Below are positions 1 through 12,001 of a stretch of 64,000 nucleotides of DNA, one piece after another. The stretch covers positions 30,843,001 to 30,907,000 of the forward strand of contig NC_088342.1 of NCBI RefSeq assembly GCF_036884655.1. The letters are read 5' to 3'. This DNA comes from Musa acuminata AAA Group (Eukaryota > Streptophyta > Magnoliopsida > Zingiberales > Musaceae). Each line of letters begins with the position of its first letter. Position 1 is the first letter of the stretch. The notes below the pieces were generated by a model, which made no database searches, had not been told where the DNA came from, and was given only the letters and a program-made list of their open reading frames with translations. The translations under genes were made by a program, and so were the position numbers.

Positions 1-1490
1 CTGATCAAACCTATTTGATTTAGTCAATTAACGAGCTCAAACCAATAAAGGAAGAGGAAATTGGACTATGTCATGTAATGCTAGCCCAAACCGAACCAAC
101 CCACCTAAGTCTTGGATGGGTCACATGCGCTGCACATGCCTGTTCCAAGTAATAAGTTGAGTTGAGGTACAACATGCTACATAGAGGAGCGACGATGTGT
201 CTACTGCCAATGGCATAGCTAGGCAGGCTTAACTTCATGGACTAGGCTAAGCCTCACTTATAAGTTGGGTTGAGCCTTACCACTGAACTAGGTCATGTTT
301 GACTCGCGAGTTGGTCGTACCTAGACACATAAGTTAGGGTCATACCTGACCACATGGATTGGGTCGTACCTAGCCGCATAAGCTGGCCCATGCCTGGCCA
401 TATAGGCTGGGTCATACATGGCCACATGGACTAGATCGTACCCAGCCACATGGGTTGGGTCATGCTTGGCCACATAGGTTGGGTCATACCTTGTCACATG
501 AGCTGACTCCTACCTGGCCACATGGGTTGGGTCATGCCGAGTCACATGGGCTAGGTTGTACTTGGCTATACGGGCTAGGTCGTACATGAACACATGGGCT
601 GAGTCGATCCGGTTTGATAGATCAACTTGACTCAACTCATACCCCAATTAGACTCCTCTTATCAAATTAGATTTCAATATCTAAAATTATTAAAGAATAA
701 TTCAAATCTATTAATTAAACATTTTAATTCATGATCTCAAATTTAAAACTAATTACATTATAGAAATTCACATATAATTCTTGAAACGTAGAATATCTAA
801 TTAAATAAATTAGACCTATTATGCTAATCCAAAAATAAGAATTTGAATAATTAAATCAATATTAAAATTCACTTAACTTAAGATATCAATATAAATCAAA
901 TAATCATTCTAACATCACAAATCAATTATCATTATTTACTAATCATGAAATTTCGAAATTAAAACATCATTATACATTAGAAAATTATAACAATCTCAAC
1001 ATTAAGATTTCAAAACATAAATCAAAGTTAATTAAAAAAAAGAAAGGATCCTACCTCTCCTCGACTATCCTTTCCTCGATATCATCTCCTCGGGAAGTCC
1101 TCTCATCAATCCTCCCATTGTTAGGCTCGATGAGGAATGAGGGAGGAGTCGTCCCCTTTATATATAAGAGAAGGAATAATTTAATTTAATTTTTTTATTT
1201 TTTTTATTTTTTTCACACACAAAGAAAGAAATATAATATTCATTTCTTATAGTTCACACACGAAAATAGAATATAAACTATTTACTTCCTAAAAATCAAA
1301 TCATTCATTAGGAAATAAATCAATTAATAATTTGATTGATTAGTAGAATTCCTAACTTATCCACATGATTAAGAAAATCAAATTGAATCATTTCCTTAAC
1401 TATAGTACACAAACATAAAAGTTAATAATAAAGCAATACATCATTTATAGTAATTAATTTATGTTAAGGAAGAAATTATTGGTGATTACA
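1..1490 (-). repeat. 3' LTR of the LARD-like element (partial)
   Basis: This stretch matches 3658-5151 nearly base for base with scattered substitutions and small indels. It ends GGTGATTACA at 1490, next to the polypurine tract. A TATA-like TATATAAAGGGG on the minus strand (complement around 1157-1170) would serve as the LTR promoter. The beginning of the repeat lies left of base 1. Confidence 0.75.
300..620. repeat. Degenerate 25-30 bp minisatellite inside the LARD LTR
   Basis: Roughly ten imperfect units around GGTCGTACCTAGCCACATGGGCT follow one another. The counterpart in the other LTR is at about 3945-4245. Units vary in TACCTGG/TACCTAG/TGCTTGG and in CACATGG/CACATAGG. The array lies at the promoter-distal side of the LTR on the minus strand and has no coding potential. 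Confidence 0.6.
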
Positions 1491-1502
1491 TTTCTCCCCC
1501 AC
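1491..1502 (-). promoter_or_regulatory. Polypurine tract of the LARD-like element
   Basis: The minus strand reads GTGGGGGAGAAA immediately before the LTR start TGTAATCACC. This is the expected plus-strand DNA priming site and it fixes the orientation of the element. Confidence 0.6.
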
Positions 1503-3243
1503 TTAATAGAAATTTGGTCCCCAAATTTGATTAAAAATAACATTAATCAATATAGTTAGCTTTTGAAATACTAAGTCAAAGGACAAAACTAAACTAGCTT
1601 GAAAAATATTTTGATTAAATATGCCACTTGAAAACTTTTAAGTCAAAAATATTTTTTTTAACATAAAATATATAACAAATTAATGAAACTTATTGAATAA
1701 ATTTGGTTTTAGATTACCCATAACAAGTATATCAAATTCTATATCTAATAAATCAATAAAAATTTTAATTTTTAAAAATTAATTGATTGTCGACATAAAA
1801 TATAAGTTGAAGTACAACTCAACAAACAAAAGCAATTGAAATAATGAAAATTTATCCAACTATTCAACATATATTCTTTTATAATTTCAAATGATTTATA
1901 TATTATATGTGTCAAAAAAATAACATTATATTTAATTCTCATTAGACTCATCATTGCATTAAACAAATAATATCTAATAATTAATTTGACACTAAATCAA
2001 AACTCTATTTAAATTAATTACTCATACGATTAAGTTTAAATATCAATGCACGATCAAATTTATTCAACTTCAAAGGCACATATTTTATTAATATCAATAA
2101 TAACTTCTACAAACCATCCTAGCACATGTCAAATCTAATCTCAATTTTAATAATAATATATGATAATAAAAATTATAAAGGTAAATACTTTTTAATTTAT
2201 ATTTTTAAAAGATCCTATAAAATTTTAAACTTAAAATTATCAAAACTTTTACATCCGAGAGAATAATTGATACTTAGTATAATCTTCAATTAGTAAAACT
2301 AGATATATTAACTATAAATATTCATAACAATGTAAGACAAAACTGTAAAAGATAATTAATCATCAATCCTAAAGAATCCACACAGTAACAAATATGTTTT
2401 ATTAAATTTACCATATTCATAATTATAGATAAAATAATATTCTAGAACAAAGGGTAACAAAAATAATATGTCAAACTATAATAGAAATTATGTAAAACTT
2501 CCTTTATTATAATCTACTTTAAATTTATAACAAAATTATATGAATGAATTTTAGATCCCTAACATAAAAATGATATGGTCAAAATAATAAATGCTATAAG
2601 ACTTATGCAATAAACTTAATTTATTTATTTTTTATAAAATAAAATATAAATCTAAATATTTTACAGTGAACATAAGCATCATATAATATTTCTAGTCAAA
2701 TTGCCAAATTATTATTTTTTTTTTTTCAGTATTAGATATAAATCTAATATGTGCATCTTCACGAATAACTAAGTTAATTAATAATATTTATTTATCATAT
2801 ATGTCTCAAAAGGAAAATAATACATTCTATAATTAAATTAACAACTCTTATCTACTCTGCAAAAAGGAGAGAAGAGGGCAATGGCAAAATCATATTCAAA
2901 ATGTAGAGGCATATTCCACGTGATGGATTCCTCCCAACAGTGGATAGAAATAATCTATATCGTACTCCGAACAGCGGATGGAGTGATATCCTTCACTCGC
3001 CTAAGGACACGTTCCTCCCAATAGCGGATGGAAGAACCGTCTAACCATCACGTCTAACGGTCCGCTAATCACTGAAGGGAATCGTCATACCTGCCCTCGG
3101 CAGGGATACATAAACATTCATGATCATTCATTTACACGCATCCATTCACTCACGCATGCATCAAGAAATCAATATGATTAAATATTATGAGAGACTATAC
3201 TTGATTTAAATTTGCTAGACTATGTTCATTGGTGGCACCACAC
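1503..3243. other. Coding-free core of the LARD-like element
   Basis: This is very AT-rich DNA with no long frame on either strand. Near the primer-site end (about 2925-3030) a short motif around CTCCxAAxAGCGGATGGA recurs three times; it may be part of an RNA leader. Nothing else was recognised. Confidence 0.5.
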
Positions 3244-5151
3244 TGTAATGGGCCCACAGCTCCTTTCACAGGTTGCACTTCCAATGTGAACTACTAGCCT
3301 AGTTACATCTACTACATGATAACAATCATATCAATATCATAAACTTAAGAAAAGTAGAAAATCAATAATCATTTTCAAATAATATCTTTAGATAAAACAT
3401 TTAAGTTCATCAAATCATAAATGCATGAAACATCAATCTCTCAATAGTCCTCAATCAACTAAAACCCTAATTGGAATAGCTAAATTGACTTAAACCAAGC
3501 TCAATTCGATTATGACCTAATAGAACCAACCTCAAATCCTTATATAACCGGTCTAAAATCACCCTAGACTGGTCTAATTTAGATTTGATTGATCTCGATT
3601 AAGTCAAGTAGGTTTGAATTAGTCAAGTTAGTCTGGAATCACCCTAAACTGGTTTCAACTTATCAAACCTATTTGATTTAGTCAATTAACGAGCTCAAAC
3701 CAATAAAGGGAGAGGAAATTGGACTATGTCATATAATACTAGCCTAAACCGAAACAACCAACCTGAGTCTTGGATGGGTCATATGCACTACACATGCTTG
3801 TTCCAAGTAATAGGTTGAGTTGAGGTACAACGAGCTAGATAGAGGAGCGACGATGTGTCTAATGCCAATCACATAGCTAGGCAAGCTTAACTTCATGGAC
3901 TAGGCTAAGCCTTACCACTGAACTAGGCCATGCTTGGCTCGCGAGTTGGTCGTACCTAGACACATGAGTTAGGATCATACCTGACCACATGGATTGAGTC
4001 GTACCTAGCCACATAAGCTGGCCCATGCCTAGCCACATGGGCTGGGTCATACATGGTCAATGGACTAGATCGTACTCAGCCACATAGGTTGGGTCATGCT
4101 TGGCCACATGGGTTGGGTCGTACCTAGCCATAAAAAGCTAACTCCTACCTGGCCACATAGGCTAGGTCATGCCGAGTCACATGGGCTAGGTTGTACTTGG
4201 CTATATGGGCTGAGTCACATGAACACACGGGCTGAGTCGATCCGGTTTGACAGATCAACTTGACTCAAGTCAGACCTCAATTAGACTCCTCTTATCAAAT
4301 TGGATTTCAATATCTAAAATTATTAAAGAATAATTCAAATTCATTAATTAAAAATTTTAATTAATGATCTTAAATTTAAAACTAAATTACATTATAGAAA
4401 TTCACACATAATTTTTGAAACATAGATATATCTAATTAAATAAATTAGAACTATTATGCTAATCCAAAAATAAGAATTTTAATAATTAAATCAATATTAA
4501 AATTTACTGAAGTTTAAGAGATCAATATAAATCAAATAATCATTCTAACATCACAAATCAATTGTTATTATTTACTAATCATGAAATTTTGAAATTAAAA
4601 TATCATTATACATCATAAAATTATAACAATTTCAACATCAAGATTTTAAAACATAAATCAAAGTTAATTAAAAAAGAAAAATGATCCTACCTCTCCTCGG
4701 CTATCCTTTCCTCGATATCATCTCCTCGGGAAGTCCTCTCCTCAATCCTCCCATTGTTAGACACGGTGAGAAATGAGGGAGGAGTAGTCCCCTTTATATA
4801 GGAGAAGATGAGATCTCCCCGAAAGATAAGTAATAATTTAATTTATCTTTTAAAATTTATTTATATTTTTCTTTTGCACACAAAGAAAGAAATATAATAT
4901 TCATTTCTTATAGTTCACATACAAAAATGGAATGTAAACTATTTACTTCCTAACAATCAAATCATTCATTAGGAAATAAATCAATTAATAATTTGATTGA
5001 TTAGTAGAATTCCTAACTTATCCATATAATTAAGGAAACCAAATTTAATCATTTCCTTAACTATAGTACACAAACATAGAAGTTAATAATAAAATAATAC
5101 ATCATTTATAGTAATTAATTTATGTTAAGGGAGAAATTATCAGTGATTACA
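3244..5151 (-). repeat. 5' LTR of the LARD-like element (complete, about 1.9 kb)
   Basis: It starts TGTAATGGGCC and ends CAGTGATTACA, giving the 6-base terminal inverted repeat TGTAAT/ATTACA. The segment 3658-5151 is the duplicate of 1-1490. A minus-strand TATA-like box lies near 4788-4800 (complement of CCCCTTTATATA). The two LTRs differ at many positions, so the insertion is not recent. Confidence 0.75.
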
Positions 5152-7731
5152 CCATATGTCCTTGCTCTAAATATTTCAAAAATAAAAATATCTATAATTA
5201 CAATTTACAATTGACTTCATCACAAACAATGACCCCACAATTTTCTAATAGTTAATAACTAGATAAGCACAAAGAACAATAACACAAATTCATATCAATG
5301 GAAGTTTCAGATATACCCATTAAGATATGGAACTCGGTTTTAAAGGGATTTTTTATCACAGAACATTTTCATAAATAGACTTATGATGCAAAGAATAAAA
5401 ATTCTAGGGAAAGAAGTTCCTATGAGTTGGAATGTAGGGAGATGCAATTCAAGATTGGCCAATTTTTCATCATTTGCAAGATTATTGTCTCCAAAATCTC
5501 ATAACAAGGACCCAACCAAAAAACCCTTTAATTTTCAAAGCATCAGCCAAAATCAGTTGGATTCACCAAAAATAACCGAATTCGTCTATTCCAATTCTCT
5601 CAGCTAACCATACTTGTTCCAATGTGTTACTTATATGCTCCCACCAATTCTCAACAGGTTACAACCAGTCCTAACCAATGTTTGGGCAAGTCCCAGTTAA
5701 AGGTTTAAAAAAGTCAGCAATCCTGATCAAGATTGACTGATTTTAGTTGGGGTTATCCACAGGATGCACAAAAGATGTGATAAACCTGTCGGGTCAATCC
5801 TCTTTAACCGTAGTCTGAGAAGAGAGAAAGAGAAGAGAAATAGCCAAAGTCACCATGAAGAATGGTGAACCACAATAACAGTAGGATTGACAACTCCTCA
5901 AAATGTCATGCGATGAAGACTGCAACAGGTGGAGCAAGACACCAAGAGGAAGTGCTCATGAGAGTAGAAGGCAGACTCTACAAGGGCAAATCCCCATAGA
6001 GTCCACATTTTTTATGGAAAAGAAAGATATTGATCTTAAATAAAAAATAAACACTAAAATAGTCAACACAAGCTAACATATAGTGCCTCAAATAGGGTTC
6101 AGGCAGGCGCCTTCTATTAGGTGTTGCTTAGTCGCATAATTGGGCCCAAGCGCTTGCCTGGCCTAATTTGAAACCCGATTAAAATTAATTTGGCTTGAAG
6201 TGAACCCAAATGTTACAATCAATTCAATCAAGCCAAGTCCCATCCCCAATCTCATTTCGTGAGCCCATTGGTGAGAGAAACCATGTTCTTGTTCCCTTGA
6301 TTGCTCGATCTCCTTATTGTTGTTTTCCTATCCTCTTCAGATGCTTTCCCCCCTCCTCTTCACCAACAACCAAAGCTCCTTGTCGCCGCCTCTTCAATGA
6401 TGATTCCCGTCACTCCTCCCCATATCCATGCATAAGGCAGCCCTCCATTGGTGGTGTCATGGTGAAAACTCCTCCCCATATCCATGCACAAGGCAGCTCT
6501 CCCTTTCCCATTCGCTATCACTCTCCCTCTTTTTCCCTCTCCTCCTTCATTGTCGTACCCGTTGAGACTCCTCGACACCCCCCTCCCTTCCACCTCCTCC
6601 GTGCTTCTCACCCCCTTCCCACCCCTCTCCTTCCTCCAGCTCTCTCTCTCCCTCCTCCGTAGTTGCCCCATCAAGCCTCCTTCATACCACCCCTCCCCCC
6701 TCTCCTTCCCTCCTACTGCATGTCTCCCTCCTCCACCATCGCCCCCTACCGAGTGTCCCAACAACCCCCTCCCCCTTCCCTCCTCCATGTTTCTTCCTCC
6801 TCGCCCTCTTCTTCCCTGCCACTATCGCTCTCCTTCTTTCTCCTCTGCATCCATTATTGCCCCTAAGCCTTCTTGATAATCTCCCTTCCTCTCCCTCCAC
6901 CTCCTCTTCCTCCTCGCTTTTCCCCTAGAAAGCCCTTGTAGCTGACATTCTCAGTTTCTCACTCTATCTGCTTCTCCCAGTAAACATACCTCCCCACCAT
7001 TCCCCATTGAATATCATATTATTTGTTCTACCAAATATTGTGTAAATTGAGATGCAGCACACTTTCTGAAATTCTCCCATGATAAGACTTCCATGTTCAG
7101 GGTTTAATCAGGAAATGACTCAATGAAACAAGAAATTTGTTGAAAATTCAACCATCTAATGAGTAACATCACTAAAAAGAGTAACCTAGTGCACAGGGCT
7201 TCTATCAATGCGGCATCTGAAGAGATCCAATGATATGTGCAGCCACACCAATAAAGTACATAGGTTGCTTATGTTGAGAAGTACCACTGGTCAAAAAAAA
7301 GACAGAAATACAACTCAATTTGTCATTCATTTTTTTCCTAAGAGCTATCTACAGCCAAGCATTTAAAAATGGGTCCACACTCAAGGACTCCAAAGACCAC
7401 AGTGAAGATCCTAACAAGATGAATATGCAACAAACAAGTAGCTATATCTTATCAAGTCTCTTGAATCTATATATTGTCTCAGTAAATGCAAACATAATAG
7501 ATGCAGGAAATAGTTAAACAATGTTCTAAACACGTCCAACTTAGTGATTTGGTGGCAAGCATTACAATTCAAACCATATATACATATTTAAAGTACAAAA
7601 CTAAGCATATACTTAGCACAAAGATGGTGATGCATGCAAGTATATTCCATAAAAGCACAACATATGTATGCAATAAAGTGAGTCATGGACATGGATTACA
7701 TATGGATGCAGTAACATACATGCAGACTTAC
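5152..7731. other. Non-repetitive interval, probably an intron of the SnRK1 beta-gamma gene
   Basis: No coding exon could be recognised on either strand. It follows a GT splice donor at 7731-7730 (minus strand), so it is best read as intron sequence. At about 6330-6960 there is a strongly pyrimidine-rich (plus strand) stretch that gives spurious proline/serine-rich frames; it contains a direct duplication of about 34 bases (near 6412-6445 and 6468-6501, both with CTCCCCATATCCATGCA). Confidence 0.5.
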
Positions 7732-8887
7732 CACATGCCGGAAGTTCCAATTGTCTACATCCATGTTTATCCGGTTACTAGGTTTCTCAAGGCCTAAGGC
7801 AGTCAGTATAGGATTAGATTCTTGGGGGAGAATAAGAGTGTTCACTATCCCATAATTTCCCACCACATGAGGTTGCTGATCATCATGCCGCCATTCACCG
7901 TCAACAAAGAACTTATACTGCAGATAATAGTAATAAAGTTCATGAATTGGATGCCAATGTTCATAAGAGCAAATAATATTATATCAAGAGACATGACATG
8001 TTTAAAGAATTCAAAATGCATATGATAAGTGGACAACATGATGTTGACATGGTCCATCCATGTCAAACTCTGATATGACAGATTTATGCTGACCTGATGA
8101 ATGCCTGGTGTTAAGCTGTAGACAGCTTGAAATATGTTAGGACAACCCTCCACAGGGAACATTGGATAACGATCAGTCCACCTATGATGAAAATTAAAAT
8201 AGATAAGCTGTAGCGTTAAAGATAAAATAACAACAAGCTAGCCTGTATTCTTTCAGATTCCAAAGTTTAATACATCATAAGGATTTCACAAGCCAAAATG
8301 TCTTGACTAACCAGAAAATTAAAATTGTATATCCCTATATGGATATACGTCAGACAATTACACAAATACAAGCAATCATAGTTGCACTGCCTATTTATAT
8401 GTAGTCCAGTATGGTTGATATGTCATGGCATGCGCACTACACTTCCATTCACCACAAGTAACCTTGACACTCTGCATGTGTTAAAGAAGAACATTTCCAT
8501 TTTAAGAACAGGATTGACTTTTATTAATCAAAACCAAGATGTATAAGAAAAGGAACTTGATGTAGTTTCCCACTGTATGGCTGCAAGCGCATATACTGAA
8601 GCTAACTCTTTAGAATTCTGAGAAGTATCTAATCGCACTTTCTAACAAAAGATAATTAAACCAGTCATTTTGGTGGTATTTCTTTAATTCACAATTACAC
8701 AAATAGAAAGCAAAATAAATTTTAAAAAAACAAAACGGAGTGAAAAAAGAAAGAGATCCCACCCCGTAAAAGAGCCAATCAGGGAAACCGTTCTCCCACC
8801 ATAGGGCCAGACAAACTTCGTTGCTATAAGCACCTGACCGGAAATTCCAGCTGTATCGTGTGTACAGTCGGTTCTAGAAGAGAACAT
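7732..8887 (-). CDS. SNF4: SnRK1 beta-gamma subunit (SNF4-like, AKINbetagamma), exons 1-3, partial
   Basis: Three exons join cleanly on the minus strand: 8887-8763 (125 nt, ATG start, donor GTGGGA), 8181-8094 (88 nt, acceptor CATCATAG, donor GTCAGC) and 7917-7732 (186 nt, acceptor CTGCAG, donor GTAAGT), giving 133 in-frame residues. The product matches the N-terminus of plant SNF4/AKINbetagamma. Residues 22-71 carry the AMPK-type glycogen/starch-binding E-set fold signature ([27 protein letters not shown]), then [18 protein letters not shown] near residues 72-89, and the NMDVDN linker motif near 123-128. In the family this subunit is the regulatory gamma-type component of the SnRK1 energy-sensing kinase, with four CBS domains following. 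Those CBS exons would lie at lower coordinates and are not seen in 5152-7731. Either the next intron is long and holds the LARD element, or the gene is cut here. The start was chosen because MF...SGQ...FVWPYGG is how known family members begin. Confidence 0.88.
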
Positions 8888-9780
8888 CAGGTCAAAACCT
8901 TCAGAAATTGATATCGAACTGAAAATGCCCGCAAAACTTCTCCCACAACTTCGGATTTAAAGATCAATCATGCATAGCATGTCATGTTTTACTGCGATGG
9001 TTCTGTTACAAAAGCAAATGATGAAGGAACACTTCGTCGGACTAAAGCCCTAAATTTAGCTTCTTCTTGCGATGGTAACTTCCCCGACTTGCAGAGCACC
9101 CATTAATGACCACTCCTTTTATGCCAGAAAGTCACAAGGCCACCGACTACCCCTCGAGTTGCCAAAGAATACCTGCAAAGATGCAGTCTTATTCACTAAA
9201 ATTCCACTCTTCCTTTAACGGAATAAAAAAAATACCAAATTTACCCGATTCGAACTTCTTCTTCATCAAATTTCTACCCCAGTTCAAACCCACGACAGAT
9301 GCCCCTCCAACTTCAGACAAGCAAGTAAAGCATCAAAAACGGGCCCTCAAAAGCCGCAAATGATCCAACCCCTCAATTTAATGCGACAAGGGAAACCAAA
9401 GAACGGAATGAAAACCCTAATCTTCGGCAAGAACGAGATCGCCAGAACAAACAAAAGTGTCTGACGACGAAATCAAGGAGGCCCCTAATCGTAGCGAATG
9501 AGAGACGAGGATTAGTGGAGACCGAATTGTGATGGATTGCACTCGTCGGAGTGACGAGAAAAAGAAAATAGTATTCCATTTCCAAATGGAATATTCTTTT
9601 TTTTTTTTAGTTCCGACGGCAGGGGGTAGTTGAAATGCGACGGGGCGAGTCACAAGCACGTCGAGGGGATCAGGACCGCGATTCCCAGATCGTGCGGTGG
9701 ATGTTCCATGCCTTCTGAAACAGCTACTGCGTCCCGGACAGCTGTTTTTCTGTTATAGTTAAGTAATGCGGGGACGTGGC
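8888..9780 (-). promoter_or_regulatory. 5' leader (with probable leader intron) and core promoter of the SNF4-like gene
   Basis: Upstream of the ATG there is no alternative coding frame. The minus strand at about 9600-9380 looks like transcribed leader: CT-rich, moderate GC, ending in a CGAAGATTAGG run. A leader intron between about 9400 and 8900 is possible but its splice sites were not fixed. The change to AT-poor DNA at 9600-9780 fits a promoter-proximal region. Confidence 0.4.
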
Positions 9781-9850
9781 GGAGCTTCAGTGGCAAATTG
9801 CCGAAAACGTGAGGCGCGCCCTCGGTGGAGCCAGCTTATCCCAATGTTCC

Positions 9851-9864
9851 CACGTCACCACGTG
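9851..9864. promoter_or_regulatory. G-box/ABRE pair (CACGTC + CACGTG)
   Basis: A perfect palindromic G-box CACGTG at 9859-9864 is preceded by CACGTCAC at 9851-9858, a second ACGT core. Such pairs bind bZIP/bHLH factors and often mediate abscisic acid, sugar or light responses in plants. The position is about 1 kb upstream of the SNF4-like ATG. The functional role is inference. Confidence 0.4.
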
Positions 9865-10020
9865 CTGTACAGGCCAACCAAGTATCACATTTGGAACAAG
9901 TTATAAATTTGAGTTGTTAAATGCATGGATAAAAAGCAGTCGTTCTTTAACAGGGTCCAACTAATTTAGCTTTATAATCTTAGTTTTGTTAACTCAACGA
10001 GTCATTTCACTAATTAAAAA

Positions 10021-10176
10021 CTATATAAGTAAATATACACATACATATATATAAATGTATATATATACATGTAAGTATATATATAAATATATGCATACAT
10101 GTATATATATACATGTATATATATATATATATATATGTATAAATGTATGTATATATACATGTAAGTATATATATAA

Positions 10177-10221
<45 letters not shown>

Positions 10222-10410
10222 CATATATATATGTATATTTATTTATTTATTTATTTATTTATTTATATATATATGTGTGTGTGCATATATATATGTATAT
10301 AAATGTATAAGTACTTGTATATACAAGTGCATATACATATAATATATATATATATATACACATATATATATATATATATAACATATATATATATAACAAA
10401 TATATAGATA
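10021..10410. repeat. AT-rich microsatellite (TA/ATGTATA/TTTA mixtures)
   Basis: About 390 bases consist of TATA, ATACATGT and ATTT tracts, including a (TTTA)n run near 10236-10265. Frames translated from it (Tyr/Ile repeats) are artefacts. It ends abruptly at a broken Angela-like integrase fragment, so it sits at a rearrangement junction. A smaller relative lies at 11186-11250 inside the LTR. Confidence 0.85.
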
Positions 10411-11071
10411 TATCCAATCCCTCAAGGACCATGAGATTCTATCCCAATTGATGTCTTCTTATATACCTCAACTCAATGGTGTATCTGAAAGGATGAATCG
10501 TATACTTTTAGACATGGTACGGTCTATGATGAACTTTGCCGACCTACCCATCTCATTCTTGGGATACGCCATAGAAACCGCAACTTACCTTCTGAACAGA
10601 GTTCTAACTTAGTCGGTAGTGTCTACACCATATAAGATATGGAAAATGAAGAATCTCGATCTTAAGGTTATTAAGATTTGGGGCTACCCTACTCACGTTA
10701 AAAAATGCAACCCCAATAAGTTGGAATCAAGGACGGTGCAGTGCAAGTTCGTGGGATATCCCAAGAAAACTTGTGGATATTATTTCTATCATCCCGAGGA
10801 CCAAAAGGTCTTTGTAGCCAAGAGAGCGGTGTTCCTTGAGAAGGAATACATTTTAGGCGGAGACAGTGGGAGCGTGATAGAGTTGAGCGAGGTTGGAGAA
10901 CCTAGCTCAAACACCACTCCACATCTCTCGAGTCTGTTTAAGTATCTAGCACACAAGTTCCGACTTTACGTAGATCCGGCAGAGTATCCCAACCTCATGA
11001 GAGATATGTGGGATATATTGAGGAGAGAATGTTGAGGATATTGATCATCCAACCTACGAAGAGGCTATTAC
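10411..11071 (+). pseudogene. Angela-like copia integrase C-terminal fragment (element A0)
   Basis: The fragment starts in the integrase core after the second Asp region (FLKDH... PQLNGVSER) and runs through MVRSMM, GYAIETATYLLNR and KIWGYP to the variable linker FLEKEYILGGD. It contains a stop in the LNR..SVV segment and ends at a stop near 11033-11035. Reverse transcriptase and RNase H are missing: the frame jumps from the linker (EEAI) straight into the LTR. It resembles the BARE/Angela integrase and matches copies A1 and A3 in this window. Confidence 0.8.
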
Positions 11072-12001
11072 TACTAGTTATAGGTGCCCTACAAGCCAAT
11101 TACGTGAGTGATGACACGTGTGACTTGACATGCATTCTTTTTGCTTATTATATTTTGGCATTTATTACTTTATATTGCTTGTTGCATATATATATATCTA
11201 TACATATATATATGTATACATATATATATGTATACATATATATATGTGAGATCTATGCAATGGGAATCAGATCATAATGAGATCATGATAATGAGACTAA
11301 TTCGCCTTTAAACATAAATCCTAAATAATCTTGGTCATAGATTACTCGAGAGGGACATCGAGATAACCGAACAAACTGGTGTGTTATATACTCATTCATA
11401 TGATAGATGCAGTTGATCTCATAGCTGCTCATGTGGGGACACTAGGGATACAATACAGGTGCTCATTGGGGAATGAGTTCACTGATTGATCCGTTTACGG
11501 AATGCTGAATGGTTGATGATGCATTATTGTCAGACAATGATTTTGTAGTCCCAGTGGTGTATCTGGTCCTTAGACATGAGACACCAAGAATGTCTTGTAT
11601 GATGCTCCACTCTTTGATACCAGACTTATAGGTTTGGATGTTCCAGATCTAACACAGTTGGTCATCGGGAGTGGTAGTCAACCTTACGAGAGCTATTGAG
11701 TGTCGATAGAGGATTATCCACTCTCGATGTCATGAGAGGAATGTCTCATGTGTTCTTGCTTAAACAAATCCTAGGCCAAGGTCATTCGGATTGAGAGAGA
11801 AAGAGTTCTCCGAGAGAATCCGATTAGAGTGAGACTCGAGTAGAAACTGTATGGGTCTGATAGCACCATGCCCAATATACGGTCTTTGGGATATTAGATG
11901 GATGAGGGACTATAGGTACACGATAACTAAGGACAGATATGTCCAATGGATTGGATTTCCCTGTATTATCTAGGGACTGCGGCATAGTGGCCTAGTACAA
12001 T
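11072..12001 (+). repeat. Truncated Angela-like LTR of fragment A0
   Basis: It starts TACTAGTTATAGGTGCC, homologous to the first 930 bases of the 1.6 kb LTRs of A3, and stops at a gypsy gag scrap. The conserved internal block with GATTGATCCG...GGATGGTTGATGATG and the block ending CTAGGGACTGCGGC are both recognisable. The TATA-containing second part is missing. Confidence 0.75.

Larger units (their letters stand above)
1..5151 (-). mobile_element. Non-autonomous LTR retrotransposon (LARD-like, probably Ty3/gypsy-derived), left end outside window
   Basis: Two long direct repeats (1-1490 and 3244-5151) flank a core of about 1.75 kb that has no credible coding frame. The complete right copy begins TGTAAT and ends ATTACA, as LTRs do. 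Orientation is minus: read on that strand, the purine tract GTGGGGGAGAAA (complement of 1491-1502) directly precedes the left LTR, as a polypurine tract precedes a 3' LTR. A TGG-initiated candidate primer site, TGGTGCCACC, lies within four bases of the right LTR. Long LTRs with a short, gene-less core match the LARD class, whose proteins come from a partner element. The assignment to Ty3/gypsy rests only on the resemblance of the tract and adjoining sequence to that superfamily. About 410 bases of the left LTR lie outside the window, so only the right flank of the target duplication (CCATA at 5152-5156) is visible. Confidence 0.72.

Noticed and set aside
1..5151. Simple tandem duplication of 1.5 kb
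   Set aside because: TGTAAT/ATTACA ends, a polypurine tract abutting one copy and the arrangement around a core fit LTRs better.
6210..6900. Overlapping frames rich in Pro/Ser on plus and Gly/Arg on minus
   Set aside because: They arise from a pyrimidine-rich low-complexity stretch; no domain, no splice-supported gene model.
9106..9659. Short frames upstream of the SNF4-like ATG as a separate gene
   Set aside because: No recognisable domain; the position and composition fit the 5' leader and promoter of the SNF4-like gene.
10010..10342. Tyr/Ile-rich open frames on both strands
   Set aside because: They are translations of the TA/ATGTATA microsatellite, not genes.
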